Positions 1 through 7,914 of a stretch of DNA of 64,000 nt are shown here, one piece after another. Position 1 is the first letter of the stretch; each line of letters starts with the position of its first letter. This stretch comes from Marisimplicoccus sp038110465 (GTDB lineage Bacteria > Bacteroidota > Bacteroidia > Flavobacteriales > Flavobacteriaceae): contig JAYNJU010000001.1 in NCBI GenBank assembly GCA_038110465.1, positions 1 through 64,000 of the forward strand, read 5' to 3'. Position numbers and translations under genes: made by a program. A model generated the notes under the pieces. That model searched no databases. It worked only from the letters and a program-made list of their open reading frames with translations, and was not told the origin of the DNA.

Positions 1-2
1 TT

Positions 3-89
3 AATCAAATATGTAAGAGACACGGTTTCTCATATTATATTCCCTCTCATAATCCTGGTGAAATAATAATTCAATATGAAAAATTATAA
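3..89 (+). CDS. possible 3' end of an upstream gene (partial)
   Basis: The frame starting at base 3 is open from the window edge to a TAA at 87-89. Its last residues (GFSYYIPSHNPGEIIIQYEKL without the final residue) look protein-like. It would overlap the following lipoprotein start by 14 nt. A second frame, from base 1, is also open until TAA TAA at 64-69, so the assignment is uncertain. The sequence upstream of the window would settle it. No family recognised. Confidence 0.25.
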   Translation, partial: NQICKRHGFSYYIPSHNPGEIIIQYEKL

Positions 90-1236
90 ATTATATTTTA
101 TTCTAATTTTTCTGATTATAAACTCTTGTTCTAAAGATGATGAAATAAATGAGTTAAACCAAACCATTTTATCTCTTCAAAATAATATTTCTAAACTTAA
201 TTCTCAGATTAATGAATTCAGTAATCAAATCAGCCAATTAACAAGTCAAAATAATGAATTAACAAGTCAAAATAATGAATTAACAAGTCAAAATAATATT
301 TTTGAAAACCAAGTAATCCAATTAAATATTCAGCTTCAAGATTTTCAAAATCAAATTCAAAATTATCTAGATGAAATTCAAGTTCTTTCAGAAAATAATG
401 AAATTCTTGAAAATCAAAACGAGAGCCTTACAAGTGACATAAGTAATCTTCAAAATCAGCTTTATGAAATTCAATCCAAAAGCGCAGAAGATGGAATCTA
501 TCTTTTTAATAAATTAGAATTATCTGAACCTCCTTTTTCAGGATCAATGTGGGATCTTCCAGATCTGATTAAGTCTTCAGATTATACAATATATTCTTCA
601 TCATCTTACAAAGGGGTTGAAACAAGATTATTTTATGATAAATCTATACCTGACTTCATTAACTACCCTGCCCATATCTATGAAGTTACTTTTGGTGATG
701 ATTTAAAATTAGACTTTGAAATTTATACTGAGTTTTCAGAACAGGAAGCATTATCAATACAACAAAAATATTCTCCACTTATTGGACAATTAGCAAAAGA
801 TCTTAGAAAAAATATTAAATCAATTGAGTTTTTGAAAGGTGAAGAAGTTGCTTCAGCTCAAAAATCAAATGATCTCTCATATGCTAATATTACATTACAC
901 ATTGATTGGATGAATAATATTGTTGAGACAAGGCCTGATGGAGATAAAACTGAAGAACTTTTTATTCATGAGGCTGCCCATTTATCTGTAGATCCTTATG
1001 TTTATGGAAACCAAGAGTGGGAAGATGCTGTTAATCTTGATGGAAACTTTATTTCTGATTATGCTAAAGAAAATCCAAATTCTGAGGATATAGCCGAAAC
1101 ATTTCAAGCATATATAGCTGTTAAATTCTTTCCAGAAAGAATTTCTAGTAGTATAAGAGATACTATTCTTTCAGTTTGTTTGAATAGATTTAAGTATTTT
1201 GACTCTTTAAATTTAGATTTATCTATTTATAAATAG
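76..1236 (+). CDS. coiled-coil lipoprotein with a putative zinc metallopeptidase domain
   Basis: Predicted envelope lipoprotein of 386 residues. A hydrophobic N-terminus ends in a lipobox (IINSC, Cys about 18). Residues about 22-135 are a long Asn/Gln/Ser-rich segment with heptad spacing that includes a tandem TSQNNEL repeat, so a coiled-coil stalk is likely. The C-terminal half carries HEAAH at 298-302, a gluzincin-type HExxH motif. A later EDIAE segment (337-341) could supply the third zinc ligand. The overall picture is a stalked, surface or periplasmic metallopeptidase. The substrate is unknown and I do not recognise a named family. The zinc site is inferred from motifs only. The gene stands alone ahead of the tRNA pair. 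Confidence 0.6.
   Translation: MKNYKLYFILIFLIINSCSKDDEINELNQTILSLQNNISKLNSQINEFSNQISQLTSQNNELTSQNNELTSQNNIFENQVIQLNIQLQDFQNQIQNYLDEIQVLSENNEILENQNESLTSDISNLQNQLYEIQSKSAEDGIYLFNKLELSEPPFSGSMWDLPDLIKSSDYTIYSSSSYKGVETRLFYDKSIPDFINYPAHIYEVTFGDDLKLDFEIYTEFSEQEALSIQQKYSPLIGQLAKDLRKNIKSIEFLKGEEVASAQKSNDLSYANITLHIDWMNNIVETRPDGDKTEELFIHEAAHLSVDPYVYGNQEWEDAVNLDGNFISDYAKENPNSEDIAETFQAYIAVKFFPERISSSIRDTILSVCLNRFKYFDSLNLDLSIYK
241..297 (+). repeat. 21-bp in-frame tandem repeat encoding TSQNNEL
   Basis: Two perfect copies of a 21-base unit (241-261 and 262-282) are followed by the first 15 bases of a third (283-297). Twenty-one bases equal seven codons, so each unit adds exactly one coiled-coil heptad. 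The copies are identical at the DNA level, which suggests recent slippage or duplication. Confidence 0.85.
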
Positions 1237-1255
1237 TTAAATTATTCTAAATTTG
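1226..1255 (+). promoter_or_regulatory. promoter of the tRNA-Gly/tRNA-Leu unit
   Basis: TAAATTTG at 1248-1255 matches the Bacteroidota -7 consensus TAnnTTTG exactly. TTT at 1226-1228 lies 19 nt upstream, in the -33 position. The predicted transcription start is about 1261, just before the tRNA at 1264. Confidence 0.6.
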
Positions 1256-1263
1256 CATTCTCT

Positions 1264-1336
1264 GCGAAAGTAGCTCAGTTGGTAGAGCATCACCTTGCCA
1301 AGGTGAGGGTCGCGGGTTCGAATCCCGTCTTTCGCT
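1264..1336 (+). tRNA. tRNA-Gly(GCC)
   Basis: Full cloverleaf. Acceptor stem GCGAAAG pairs with CTTTCGC, the anticodon loop is TTGCCAA (anticodon GCC), and the T-loop is GGTTCGAATCC. No CCA is encoded. It is followed after 4 nt by tRNA-Leu. Confidence 0.97.
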
Positions 1337-1340
1337 CAAC

Positions 1341-1426
1341 GCTCGAGTGGTGGAATTGGTAGACACGTTGGACTTAAAATCCAATGAGCAGCAATGTTCG
1401 TGCGGGTTCAAGTCCCGCCTCGAGTA
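1341..1426 (+). tRNA. tRNA-Leu(TAA)
   Basis: Class II tRNA with a long variable arm. Acceptor stem GCTCGAG pairs with CTCGAGT (one G-T pair). Anticodon stem TTGGA/TCCAA encloses the loop CTTAAAA, giving anticodon TAA. A terminator follows directly. Confidence 0.97.
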
Positions 1427-1430
1427 CAGA

Positions 1431-1457
1431 AAAGCCTCCTTTTTAGGAGGCTTTTTT
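1431..1457 (+). terminator. Rho-independent terminator after tRNA-Leu
   Basis: A perfect 9-bp stem (AAGCCTCCT at 1432-1440 with AGGAGGCTT at 1445-1453), a 4-nt T loop and a T tract at 1452-1457. It ends the tRNA-Gly/tRNA-Leu transcript. Confidence 0.9.
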
Positions 1458-1503
1458 ATTTAAACTTTTTCTAATTTTATTGTTCTAAATTGTATATAAA
1501 AAT

Positions 1504-2952
1504 ATGAAATCAAAAAAAAACCAACCTAAAAATTCAAGAAGGGATTTTTTAAAGAAAGCATCTGCTGCTTCGTTATTTTATATAGTACCAAGTCATGCAA
1601 TTACTAGTTTAGGATATCCATCTCCAAATGGATTAATTAATATAGCTGCAATTGGTGTTGGAAATAGAGGTGGCCAAGTAATTCAACAGATGGCTTCTCC
1701 AGATAATCCTGTTGAAAGAAGAAGTCTTCCTGGATTAATTATTCAAAGATATGCTGGTATTCAGCCAGAAAGAGCACCATGGGGGGGAGGCTATGGACAA
1801 TCTGAAGATAAAAAATTTAAACATGCAAATATTTATGCAATTTGTGATGTTGATCATAATTACTCATCACATATAATTAATGCTTATCCTAAAGCAAAAA
1901 CCTACCAGGATTATAGAAAAATGATAGATGAAGAAAAAGATATAGATGCAGTAGTAATTGCTACACCAGACCATACTCATGCTGTTATAGCTTCATATGC
2001 TATTAATGCAGGAAAACATGTATATGTTGAAAAACCTATGACTAAAACAATATATGAAGCAAGATATTTAAATGATCTTGCAAAAAAAACAGGTGTAGTT
2101 ACTCAAGTTGGAAACCAAGGACACAATGTTGAAGGAACAATGAGAACAGTTGAGTGGATAAAATCTGGAAAAATAGGTGAGGTTAAAGAAGTACACATGT
2201 GGACTAACAGACCTATATGGAAACAAGGTTATTTTGATAGACCACCTGAGCAAAAAATACCAGATCATTTAAATTATGACCTTTGGTTAGGTCCCGCTGG
2301 ATATAAGCCATATAACGAAGAGATTCTTCATTTTGCATGGAGAGGTTTATGGGATTATGGAACTGGCGCAATGGGAGATCTTGGAGCTCATACTTTTGAT
2401 GCTCCAGTGTGGGCATTAGACCTTGATATGCCTACTAAAATACAAGCAACTTCTAGTCCATTCAATGAACATTATTTACCTCAATCTGAAAGTGTTACAT
2501 ATGAATTTGAATCAAAAGAGACAAAATCCCCTATAAAAGTCACTTGGTCTGATGGTGGAATTAAGCCTGCCAGACCTGATCAACTCGAAAAAGGAAGACA
2601 GCTTCAAGAAGCATTATACATTGGTTCAAAAGGGATGATTATGCATGGATCTCATGGAGCACTTCCTGAATTAATTCCTGATGAACCAGGCTTTGAAGTT
2701 GAAAAGTCCCTTCCAAGACCAAGCTCAGTATATCTCGATTTTATCGAAGCAATTAAAGAAAATAGACAAGCAGCAAATAATTTTGAAATTGCAGCAAAGG
2801 TTACAGAAATTATGCTTTTAACTAATGTTGCAGTTCTGTCACAACAATTAGATATTACGCTTGAATATGATGCTAAAAATATGAAAATAACAAACCTCGA
2901 AGAGGCCAATCAATTCTTCCACTACAATTATAGAGATGGTTGGAAACTTTAA
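1504..2952 (+). CDS. Gfo/Idh/MocA-family oxidoreductase, Tat-exported
   Basis: NAD(P)-dependent sugar or cyclitol oxidoreductase family, 482 residues. The N-terminus carries a twin-arginine signal (SRRDFLKKASA, residues about 11-21), so the enzyme is probably exported folded with its cofactor. A Rossmann start (AAIGVGNRGGQV) lies near residue 48, and the GKHVYVEKPM motif with the conserved Lys is near residue 170. Such Tat-exported members are common in Bacteroidota sugar or glycan use. It is followed after 11 nt by a lipoprotein isomerase-like gene, so the two probably work on the same sugar outside the cytoplasm. The substrate cannot be told from sequence. Confidence 0.88.
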   Translation: MKSKKNQPKNSRRDFLKKASAASLFYIVPSHAITSLGYPSPNGLINIAAIGVGNRGGQVIQQMASPDNPVERRSLPGLIIQRYAGIQPERAPWGGGYGQSEDKKFKHANIYAICDVDHNYSSHIINAYPKAKTYQDYRKMIDEEKDIDAVVIATPDHTHAVIASYAINAGKHVYVEKPMTKTIYEARYLNDLAKKTGVVTQVGNQGHNVEGTMRTVEWIKSGKIGEVKEVHMWTNRPIWKQGYFDRPPEQKIPDHLNYDLWLGPAGYKPYNEEILHFAWRGLWDYGTGAMGDLGAHTFDAPVWALDLDMPTKIQATSSPFNEHYLPQSESVTYEFESKETKSPIKVTWSDGGIKPARPDQLEKGRQLQEALYIGSKGMIMHGSHGALPELIPDEPGFEVEKSLPRPSSVYLDFIEAIKENRQAANNFEIAAKVTEIMLLTNVAVLSQQLDITLEYDAKNMKITNLEEANQFFHYNYRDGWKL

Positions 2953-2963
2953 AAAAAACTAAT

Positions 2964-3944
2964 ATGAAAAATAAAATTATACTTTTTACTTTATTAACGT
3001 CCCTTATTTTTGGATGCTCTTATAATAACTCTAACAATCTTACTATTGGATTGCAAACATGGTCATTCAGAACCATGGAAGATCAATCACCTCTTGCTAT
3101 TCTAGATTATATAAAGCAAACAGGAATAAAACATGTTGAGCTTATGGGTAATCATGTTGAGTCTTATGCTGGAGCTCCTGAAAGCCCAATAAATGATAGA
3201 TCTGTAATGAGGCTTTTATATAAACAGTATAGAGGTGAAGCATTGACAGAAGAGGAACAAGTGAAAGCTCAAGAATTCTCAGAAAAAAGAAAAGTTCACG
3301 AAAAAGAAGTTGCTGTGTGGAGAAAAAATGTTGATATGAATAAGTTTAAAGAACTTAGAGCATTGTATAATGAAGCTGGTATAAATATTTACGCCTTTAA
3401 ACCAAATGTATTTGAAAAAGAGAATACCGATGATGATATAAGATACGGTATGAGGGCCGCTAAAGCATTGGGAGCATCTCATATTACCTTGGAGCATCCA
3501 GAGGATGATGAGCATACTCAAAGACTTGCAAAAATTGCTGAAGAAGAGAATATTATTGTTGGCTATCATGGTCATGAACAACAAACTCCAACCCTTTGGG
3601 ATACGGCGCTTGATCAATCAGAGTTTAATAAAATGAATCTTGATTTTGGTCATTATGTTGCTGGTGATAATGAAAATGTGGTTGAATTTGTTAAAGAAAA
3701 GAGTGATCAGATAATCAGTATGCACCTAAAGGATAGAAAAAAGGGGATAAATGGTGGTGATAACTTACCGTGGGGTGAAGGAGATACTCCTATAGCTGAT
3801 GTAGTAAAACTTATAAATTCTGAAGGTTATAGTTTTCCTATAACTATTGAGCTTGAATATGATATACCAGAGGGCTCAAATGCTATTGAAGAAATTAAAA
3901 AATGTGTAGAATACATCAATAATTCTTTAATAGAAAATAACTAA
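2964..3944 (+). CDS. sugar phosphate isomerase/epimerase-like lipoprotein
   Basis: Xylose-isomerase-like TIM-barrel family. I place the start at the ATG at 2964, because the protein then opens with a clean lipoprotein signal (MKNKIILFTLLTSLIFGC). An upstream in-frame ATG at 2940 lies inside the preceding gene. Later segments typical of the family are the metal-ligand region around GYHGHEQQTP, NLDFGHY and SMHLKDRKK, and a terminal ITIELEYD. It pairs with the upstream Gfo/Idh/MocA gene, a frequent Bacteroidota couple. Periplasmic sugar isomerisation is inferred. The 3' end overlaps the convergent minus-strand gene by 4 nt. Confidence 0.82.
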   Translation: MKNKIILFTLLTSLIFGCSYNNSNNLTIGLQTWSFRTMEDQSPLAILDYIKQTGIKHVELMGNHVESYAGAPESPINDRSVMRLLYKQYRGEALTEEEQVKAQEFSEKRKVHEKEVAVWRKNVDMNKFKELRALYNEAGINIYAFKPNVFEKENTDDDIRYGMRAAKALGASHITLEHPEDDEHTQRLAKIAEEENIIVGYHGHEQQTPTLWDTALDQSEFNKMNLDFGHYVAGDNENVVEFVKEKSDQIISMHLKDRKKGINGGDNLPWGEGDTPIADVVKLINSEGYSFPITIELEYDIPEGSNAIEEIKKCVEYINNSLIENN

Positions 3945-4471
3945 GAATCTTTAGCCATCTTTATATGTTCAAGATGATGCTTGGTATGCCAAGTATACAT
4001 TCCAACATGTTCGTGTAAAATAATATTCTTATCTCTAACTGAGTGGTAATATGTTTTATTAAAATCTTTTTCTGATAATGTTTTTAATAAACTTACCCAT
4101 TTCGCGTGAATACCTTCAATAACATTTAGACTATCATTAACATCTAAAACATTAGATTCCGGAGTTGAAAGAAAATCATCTACTTCATACATTTTTACAC
4201 TTGGGTTAACTTCAAGTAAAGTATGTTTTGTTCTAAAAAAAGCATAAGTATGTGTATCGCATAAATGATGGACAATCTGGGCAATATTCATAGCACCTTT
4301 TCTGTAAGTTTTTTTTAATTCAGTTTTATCCAATGACTCTACTGCTTTTCTTAGATTAGATGGGAACAATTCTAAAGTTTTAATATCTTCCACAGTTCTT
4401 GAAAAATCAAATTCAAGAATTGCTTTATATTTTCCAATAGGAAATTTTAGGTTATCTATTTCATCATTCAT
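3941..4471 (-). CDS. YfiT/DinB-fold putative metal-dependent hydrolase
   Basis: Cytoplasmic protein of 176 residues resembling the YfiT branch of the DinB four-helix-bundle superfamily. It opens with the typical KFPIGKYKA and SNLRKAVESLD segments. The candidate metal ligands are the His residues in IVHHLCDTH and in the C-terminal WHTKHHLEHI. Characterised relatives include bacillithiol S-transferases and metal-dependent hydrolases, so a thiol-transferase role is possible but not shown. It lies 5 nt downstream of the glycosyltransferase gene on the same strand and could be its last operon member. Confidence 0.75.
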   Translation of the reverse strand: MNDEIDNLKFPIGKYKAILEFDFSRTVEDIKTLELFPSNLRKAVESLDKTELKKTYRKGAMNIAQIVHHLCDTHTYAFFRTKHTLLEVNPSVKMYEVDDFLSTPESNVLDVNDSLNVIEGIHAKWVSLLKTLSEKDFNKTYYHSVRDKNIILHEHVGMYTWHTKHHLEHIKMAKDS

Positions 4472-4476
4472 ATTAT

Positions 4477-5475
4477 CTAGTTTAAATTAGAAAAGTCGTT
4501 TAAAATTGTTTCAATTATTTTTTTGGATTCGTCTTCATATTTAATTTCTAATACATTTGGTGAGTCAATCCAACTTTTAATTTCATTTATATTTTTTTTA
4601 GAGAATCTATCAATAACTGTTACTCCTTCATTTTTTAATGCTGCAGCATTAAACTGTTGTTCTATTTGTCCTTCAACTGGAACAACTAGCATTGGTTTCC
4701 CTAAGAAAATAGCTTCTGAAGTTGTTGCAAAACCCCCAGCGCATACAATTCCATAACAAGAAGCAAATTTTTTTAAAAATAAATCTTCGGAAAGTGGCTC
4801 TATACTTACTCCAGATATTTTTTCTTTTTTATTATTGCCTAAAGAAAAAATTGTCCACTTTTTATTAGGTGGTAACTGATTAATAACTTCAATTAAATTT
4901 TTTGGAGAATAAGTTGGTAAATAGACAATTATTTCATCACTAGTTGATATTTGTAAATCCCTTATTTTATTTCTAATTATTGGAAAAAAAATTCTGTTAG
5001 TATACTTTTTATAATGATATCCATATCCAAGTTTTGAAGGAATTATAAATTTAATTGCCCACAAGACTAACCAGTTGTAATTTTTTGGTTTAGGTATATC
5101 TTTAAGACTCATTGAATATTGATTTGTTAATTCAAAACATTTTACATTTTTGAATTTTGCAGACCATGCTGAAACAGGCTCAAAATCATTAATTATTAAA
5201 TCATATTTTTTAACTGGACAGGATAAAATCTCTTTTAATAATCGAAAATAATTATTGAGAAAAATAGTTTTAAGCCAATTAACAGATCCTTTATTAGTAT
5301 AGAAGAAAGTAACACCTGTAAAATGTAGAATAGGCTTTTCTTCTAGTAAAAAATTATTTTTAGGACCACTTGTAATTATTTCAAGATCAGCTACCTCTTT
5401 TATTTTTGGAATAATATTTTGAGCTCGGGCAAGATGACCGTTACCTGTAGTCTGAATTGCATATAAGATTTTCAT
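4477..5475 (-). CDS. glycosyltransferase family protein (MurG-like GT-B fold)
   Basis: 332 residues. The N-terminus AIQTTGNGHLARA contains the Gly/His loop of GT-B enzymes that use UDP-sugars. The C-terminal half has CAGGFATTSEAIFLGKPMLV followed by a Glu/Gln-rich nucleotide-sugar pocket, as in MurG and the MJ1255/VC2487-type family. It starts inside the stop of the upstream LpxH-like gene (4-nt overlap), so the two are translationally coupled. Together they suggest a lipid or envelope glycoconjugate step. The acceptor is unknown. Confidence 0.78.
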   Translation of the reverse strand: MKILYAIQTTGNGHLARAQNIIPKIKEVADLEIITSGPKNNFLLEEKPILHFTGVTFFYTNKGSVNWLKTIFLNNYFRLLKEILSCPVKKYDLIINDFEPVSAWSAKFKNVKCFELTNQYSMSLKDIPKPKNYNWLVLWAIKFIIPSKLGYGYHYKKYTNRIFFPIIRNKIRDLQISTSDEIIVYLPTYSPKNLIEVINQLPPNKKWTIFSLGNNKKEKISGVSIEPLSEDLFLKKFASCYGIVCAGGFATTSEAIFLGKPMLVVPVEGQIEQQFNAAALKNEGVTVIDRFSKKNINEIKSWIDSPNVLEIKYEDESKKIIETILNDFSNLN

Positions 5476-6311
5476 TTATCCTTAAGGATTTTAAATTCTT
5501 CTACTAAATCCTTATACAATTCCTTATTAGTCATCTCAATTTTTGCTCCTCTATCTTTTTTGGAGACATATTCAGTTCTAACATGATTATAAACAGACCA
5601 TTTATTATCAACATATTCTAAAGATGATAAACTTTCTAGCCAATCACCTGAGTTCATATAGATTATCTCATCACCTTCTACATCAAAGGTCTGGATTTTA
5701 GGAGAATGAATATGACCACATACAACATATTTATATCCATTTTTATGTGCAGTTTCAGCTGCTACCCTTTCAAAATTGCTAAAATATTGAACAGCTGTTT
5801 TTACACTTGCTTTTATAGTCTTTGAAAAGGTTAATCTTTTACCGCCGAGAGGTTTCATTATTTTTTTATTTATCCAGCTATTAAACATTATCATGTAGTC
5901 ATATATAAAACTAGCAAATTTGGTTATCCATTGTGTTTGAATAGAAAAATCAAAAACATCACCGTGAAAAATCCAAACTTTTCCTTCATCAGTATTTAGA
6001 ACTACTTGATTTACTATTTGGAAGTTTTGAATTTTATAATTCAAAAACTTTCTTAATAATTCATCATGATTTCCAACTACATAATGTATTTCTTTGCCTT
6101 TAGATATAAGGTCTAGAAAGTATTTTAAAACTTTCATATGAGATGTGGGCCAGAATTTTTTATTGAATAATAAAATATCTATAAAGTCCCCATTAATAAC
6201 AATTTTTTTAGCTTCTATTGTTTCTAAATAAGCTAAGACTTCATCTGCCTCTGAACCATAAGTGCCTAGATGTAGATCTGATATTACTAAAATGTCTATA
6301 TTCCTTTTCAA
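5472..6311 (-). CDS. LpxH-like metallophosphoesterase (UDP-2,3-diacylglucosamine diphosphatase family)
   Basis: Calcineurin-like phosphoesterase of 279 residues. The dinuclear metal-site motifs are in order: DLHLGT (residues about 12-17), GDFID, GNHDELL, and GHIHSP near residue 198. The family cleaves UDP-diacylglucosamine in lipid A synthesis or related phosphodiesters. Whether this copy is the true LpxH is not certain. The start is TTG at 6309-6311, since no ATG is available near the conserved beginning (KRNIDILVISDLHLG). First gene of the unit with the glycosyltransferase. Confidence 0.8.
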   Translation of the reverse strand: MKRNIDILVISDLHLGTYGSEADEVLAYLETIEAKKIVINGDFIDILLFNKKFWPTSHMKVLKYFLDLISKGKEIHYVVGNHDELLRKFLNYKIQNFQIVNQVVLNTDEGKVWIFHGDVFDFSIQTQWITKFASFIYDYMIMFNSWINKKIMKPLGGKRLTFSKTIKASVKTAVQYFSNFERVAAETAHKNGYKYVVCGHIHSPKIQTFDVEGDEIIYMNSGDWLESLSSLEYVDNKWSVYNHVRTEYVSKKDRGAKIEMTNKELYKDLVEEFKILKDK

Positions 6312-6352
6312 TAAAACTTAAAAATTGTTGAAAGATACCTGTAAATAATTTT

Positions 6353-6616
6353 TTATAGGTTGTTTAAATATTCTTTAAAACTAACTCCATGAATTCGTTT
6401 GAAGTTATTTTCAAAATCAATCCTACTTTTAAAACCACATAGTTCCCATATTCTATTTAAGGAGCTATCGTCTTTAGAAGATAAAGACTTTGCCAAAGTA
6501 ATTGCATAATTAACTTTGGATCGATTAATTTTAAGATTAATTTTTTCGATAACTAGGTTTATTGGTTGTTTAAAAATAATAAAAAAACGTATCTGTAATA
6601 TTATTTTTAAAAAAAA
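6353..6616 (-). pseudogene. orphan C-terminal half of an AraC-type HTH domain, no usual start codon
   Basis: The stretch between the LpxH-like gene and the SCP2 gene holds 87 open codons ending in TAA at 6353-6355. The translation contains NRSKVNYAITLAKSL, RIWELCGFKSRIDFENNF and KRIHGVSFKEYLNNL. These match the linker helix and second helix-turn-helix of AraC-family regulators (the GF.S...F...FK...G.S..EYL pattern). The first HTH and any sensor domain are absent. The frame contains no ATG or GTG; the only TTG lies well inside the motif. It is in the same frame as the SCP2 gene, directly after its stop. A decayed regulator is most likely. A tiny protein from a rare start such as ATT cannot be excluded. 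Confidence 0.65.
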
Positions 6617-6910
6617 TTACATAAATGATTGAAGCTTCATCGCTAATCCTTGATCACCCTTAATTTTAAGTTTACCTGTCATAACAGCCATCATTGGATT
6701 AACCTTTCCATTTTTTAAATCTTCCATTAATGAGCCTGCCATAGTTATAGTACAATCAGCCTCCATATCTTCTAGTAAGATTTTATTCTCAGTTCCTGTA
6801 CCGTCAATACAAATTGAGTTTCCATCAATTTCAAACTTTATTATACCCCCAATTGGAGCTGCATTTTTTGCTTTTGATTGAAAATTAGATAGTATATTTT
6901 CTTTATCCAT
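6617..6910 (-). CDS. SCP2 sterol-binding domain protein
   Basis: Small cytoplasmic protein (97 residues) consisting of a single SCP2-type lipid-binding fold: GGIIKFEIDG, ADCTITMAG, then the typical NGKVNPMMAVMTGKLKIKGD and LAMKLQSF ending. Such stand-alone proteins probably bind hydrophobic ligands such as acyl-CoA, and often sit near fatty-acid genes. Here fadN/fadA lie about 1 kb away on the other strand. It has the length expected for the domain, so the AraC-like frame after its stop is not needed to complete it. Confidence 0.85.
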   Translation of the reverse strand: MDKENILSNFQSKAKNAAPIGGIIKFEIDGNSICIDGTGTENKILLEDMEADCTITMAGSLMEDLKNGKVNPMMAVMTGKLKIKGDQGLAMKLQSFM

Positions 6911-6945
6911 TGTTTAATTAATTTAATTAAAATTGAATATAAGAA

Positions 6946-7869
6946 CTATTTATCTTTTAGACTATATGTTATGTAGGCAAATTTAGTCCCTTGCTGGTTC
7001 CAAGAGGGTACATTTATAGTACCTTGTCCTCCATAAAATGGTTCAGTCAAGTCAACGATTGATTTATCTTTTAAATTTAGTAACCTAAGTTTTACCATTC
7101 TTCCAAAAGGATGACTCTGTTCCTGATTTTCTATATAACTTATTACTACAGCATAATCGTTTTTAGGTGAAATATGTGGAAACCAATTTGAGTAACTATC
7201 AAAAGTCATCTGTTCTTGATTTGAACCATCAGGAAACATTCTCCAAATCTGCATAGAATTTGTTTTAAATGAATTATAATAGATATACTTTCCATCTGGA
7301 GAATATTCAGGACCATCATCTAAGCCTTCATTAAAAGTTAGTCTAACTTCATTTTTTGTTTCAACATCTAATTTATAGACATCGAACTCACCGCCCCTTT
7401 CAGCACAGTAGACAATATATTTTCCATCAGGAGATACTCCATGCCAATAAGATGGAGTTAAATCAGTTAATAATTCTATTTTATTTTCATCTAGAGATTT
7501 CATATAAATGAAAGAAGAATGACCATCAAATTGTGAAATACCAGTTGAAAAAAATAAATTTTTACCATCAAAAGAATATCCGTGATCATTATTTAACATT
7601 TTAAATTCACCGGTATCTTCATAATCTAAAAAATTTCCTTTTAAGTCATACTTTTCAAGTTTTCCCATACTATTAATTAAAAGAAATTGATTATCAACAG
7701 ACCAATTCGGTGCTTCTAGATGTCTTTCAATTGTTTTTAATTTAATTGACTGCTTTTTTTCTAAGTCATATATGAAAATAGAGCTAACAACATCTTTACC
7801 TTCAGGTATTTGGCTGTAGATGAATTGAATTCCTAAAAAAAGAATTAGTAAACTTAAATTCCTTATCAC
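6946..7869 (-). CDS. secreted TolB-like beta-propeller (PD40/WD40-like) protein
   Basis: 307 residues with a signal peptide (MIRNLSLLILFLGIQFIYSQ, cleavage before QIPEG). Several PD40 units follow: NWSVDNQFLLI, VSPDGKYIVYCA, YSPDGKYIYYNS and ISPKNDYAVV. These form a TolB-type propeller of five or six blades. The protein is probably periplasmic and involved in protein-protein contacts. It need not be the true TolB of the Tol-Pal system, because no pal or tolA is nearby. Divergent from fadN, with 45 nt between the two starts. Confidence 0.78.
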   Translation of the reverse strand: MIRNLSLLILFLGIQFIYSQIPEGKDVVSSIFIYDLEKKQSIKLKTIERHLEAPNWSVDNQFLLINSMGKLEKYDLKGNFLDYEDTGEFKMLNNDHGYSFDGKNLFFSTGISQFDGHSSFIYMKSLDENKIELLTDLTPSYWHGVSPDGKYIVYCAERGGEFDVYKLDVETKNEVRLTFNEGLDDGPEYSPDGKYIYYNSFKTNSMQIWRMFPDGSNQEQMTFDSYSNWFPHISPKNDYAVVISYIENQEQSHPFGRMVKLRLLNLKDKSIVDLTEPFYGGQGTINVPSWNQQGTKFAYITYSLKDK

Positions 7870-7914
7870 CTTTATTTTTAAAATTTCAAAGACTAAATTA
7901 CTATATTTATCCTT

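Noticed and set aside
2068..2909. Antisense open frames inside the Gfo/Idh/MocA gene
   Set aside because: Their translations resemble no protein and are explained by codon bias of the true gene on the other strand.
2940..2963. Upstream ATG for the lipoprotein isomerase
   Set aside because: It lies within the previous gene and would place eight residues ahead of a complete lipoprotein signal.
6617..6910. SCP2-AraC fusion protein by stop-codon readthrough
   Set aside because: The SCP2 domain is complete at its stop and the half AraC domain would not fold as a known fusion. Kept only as an open question in the relic finding.
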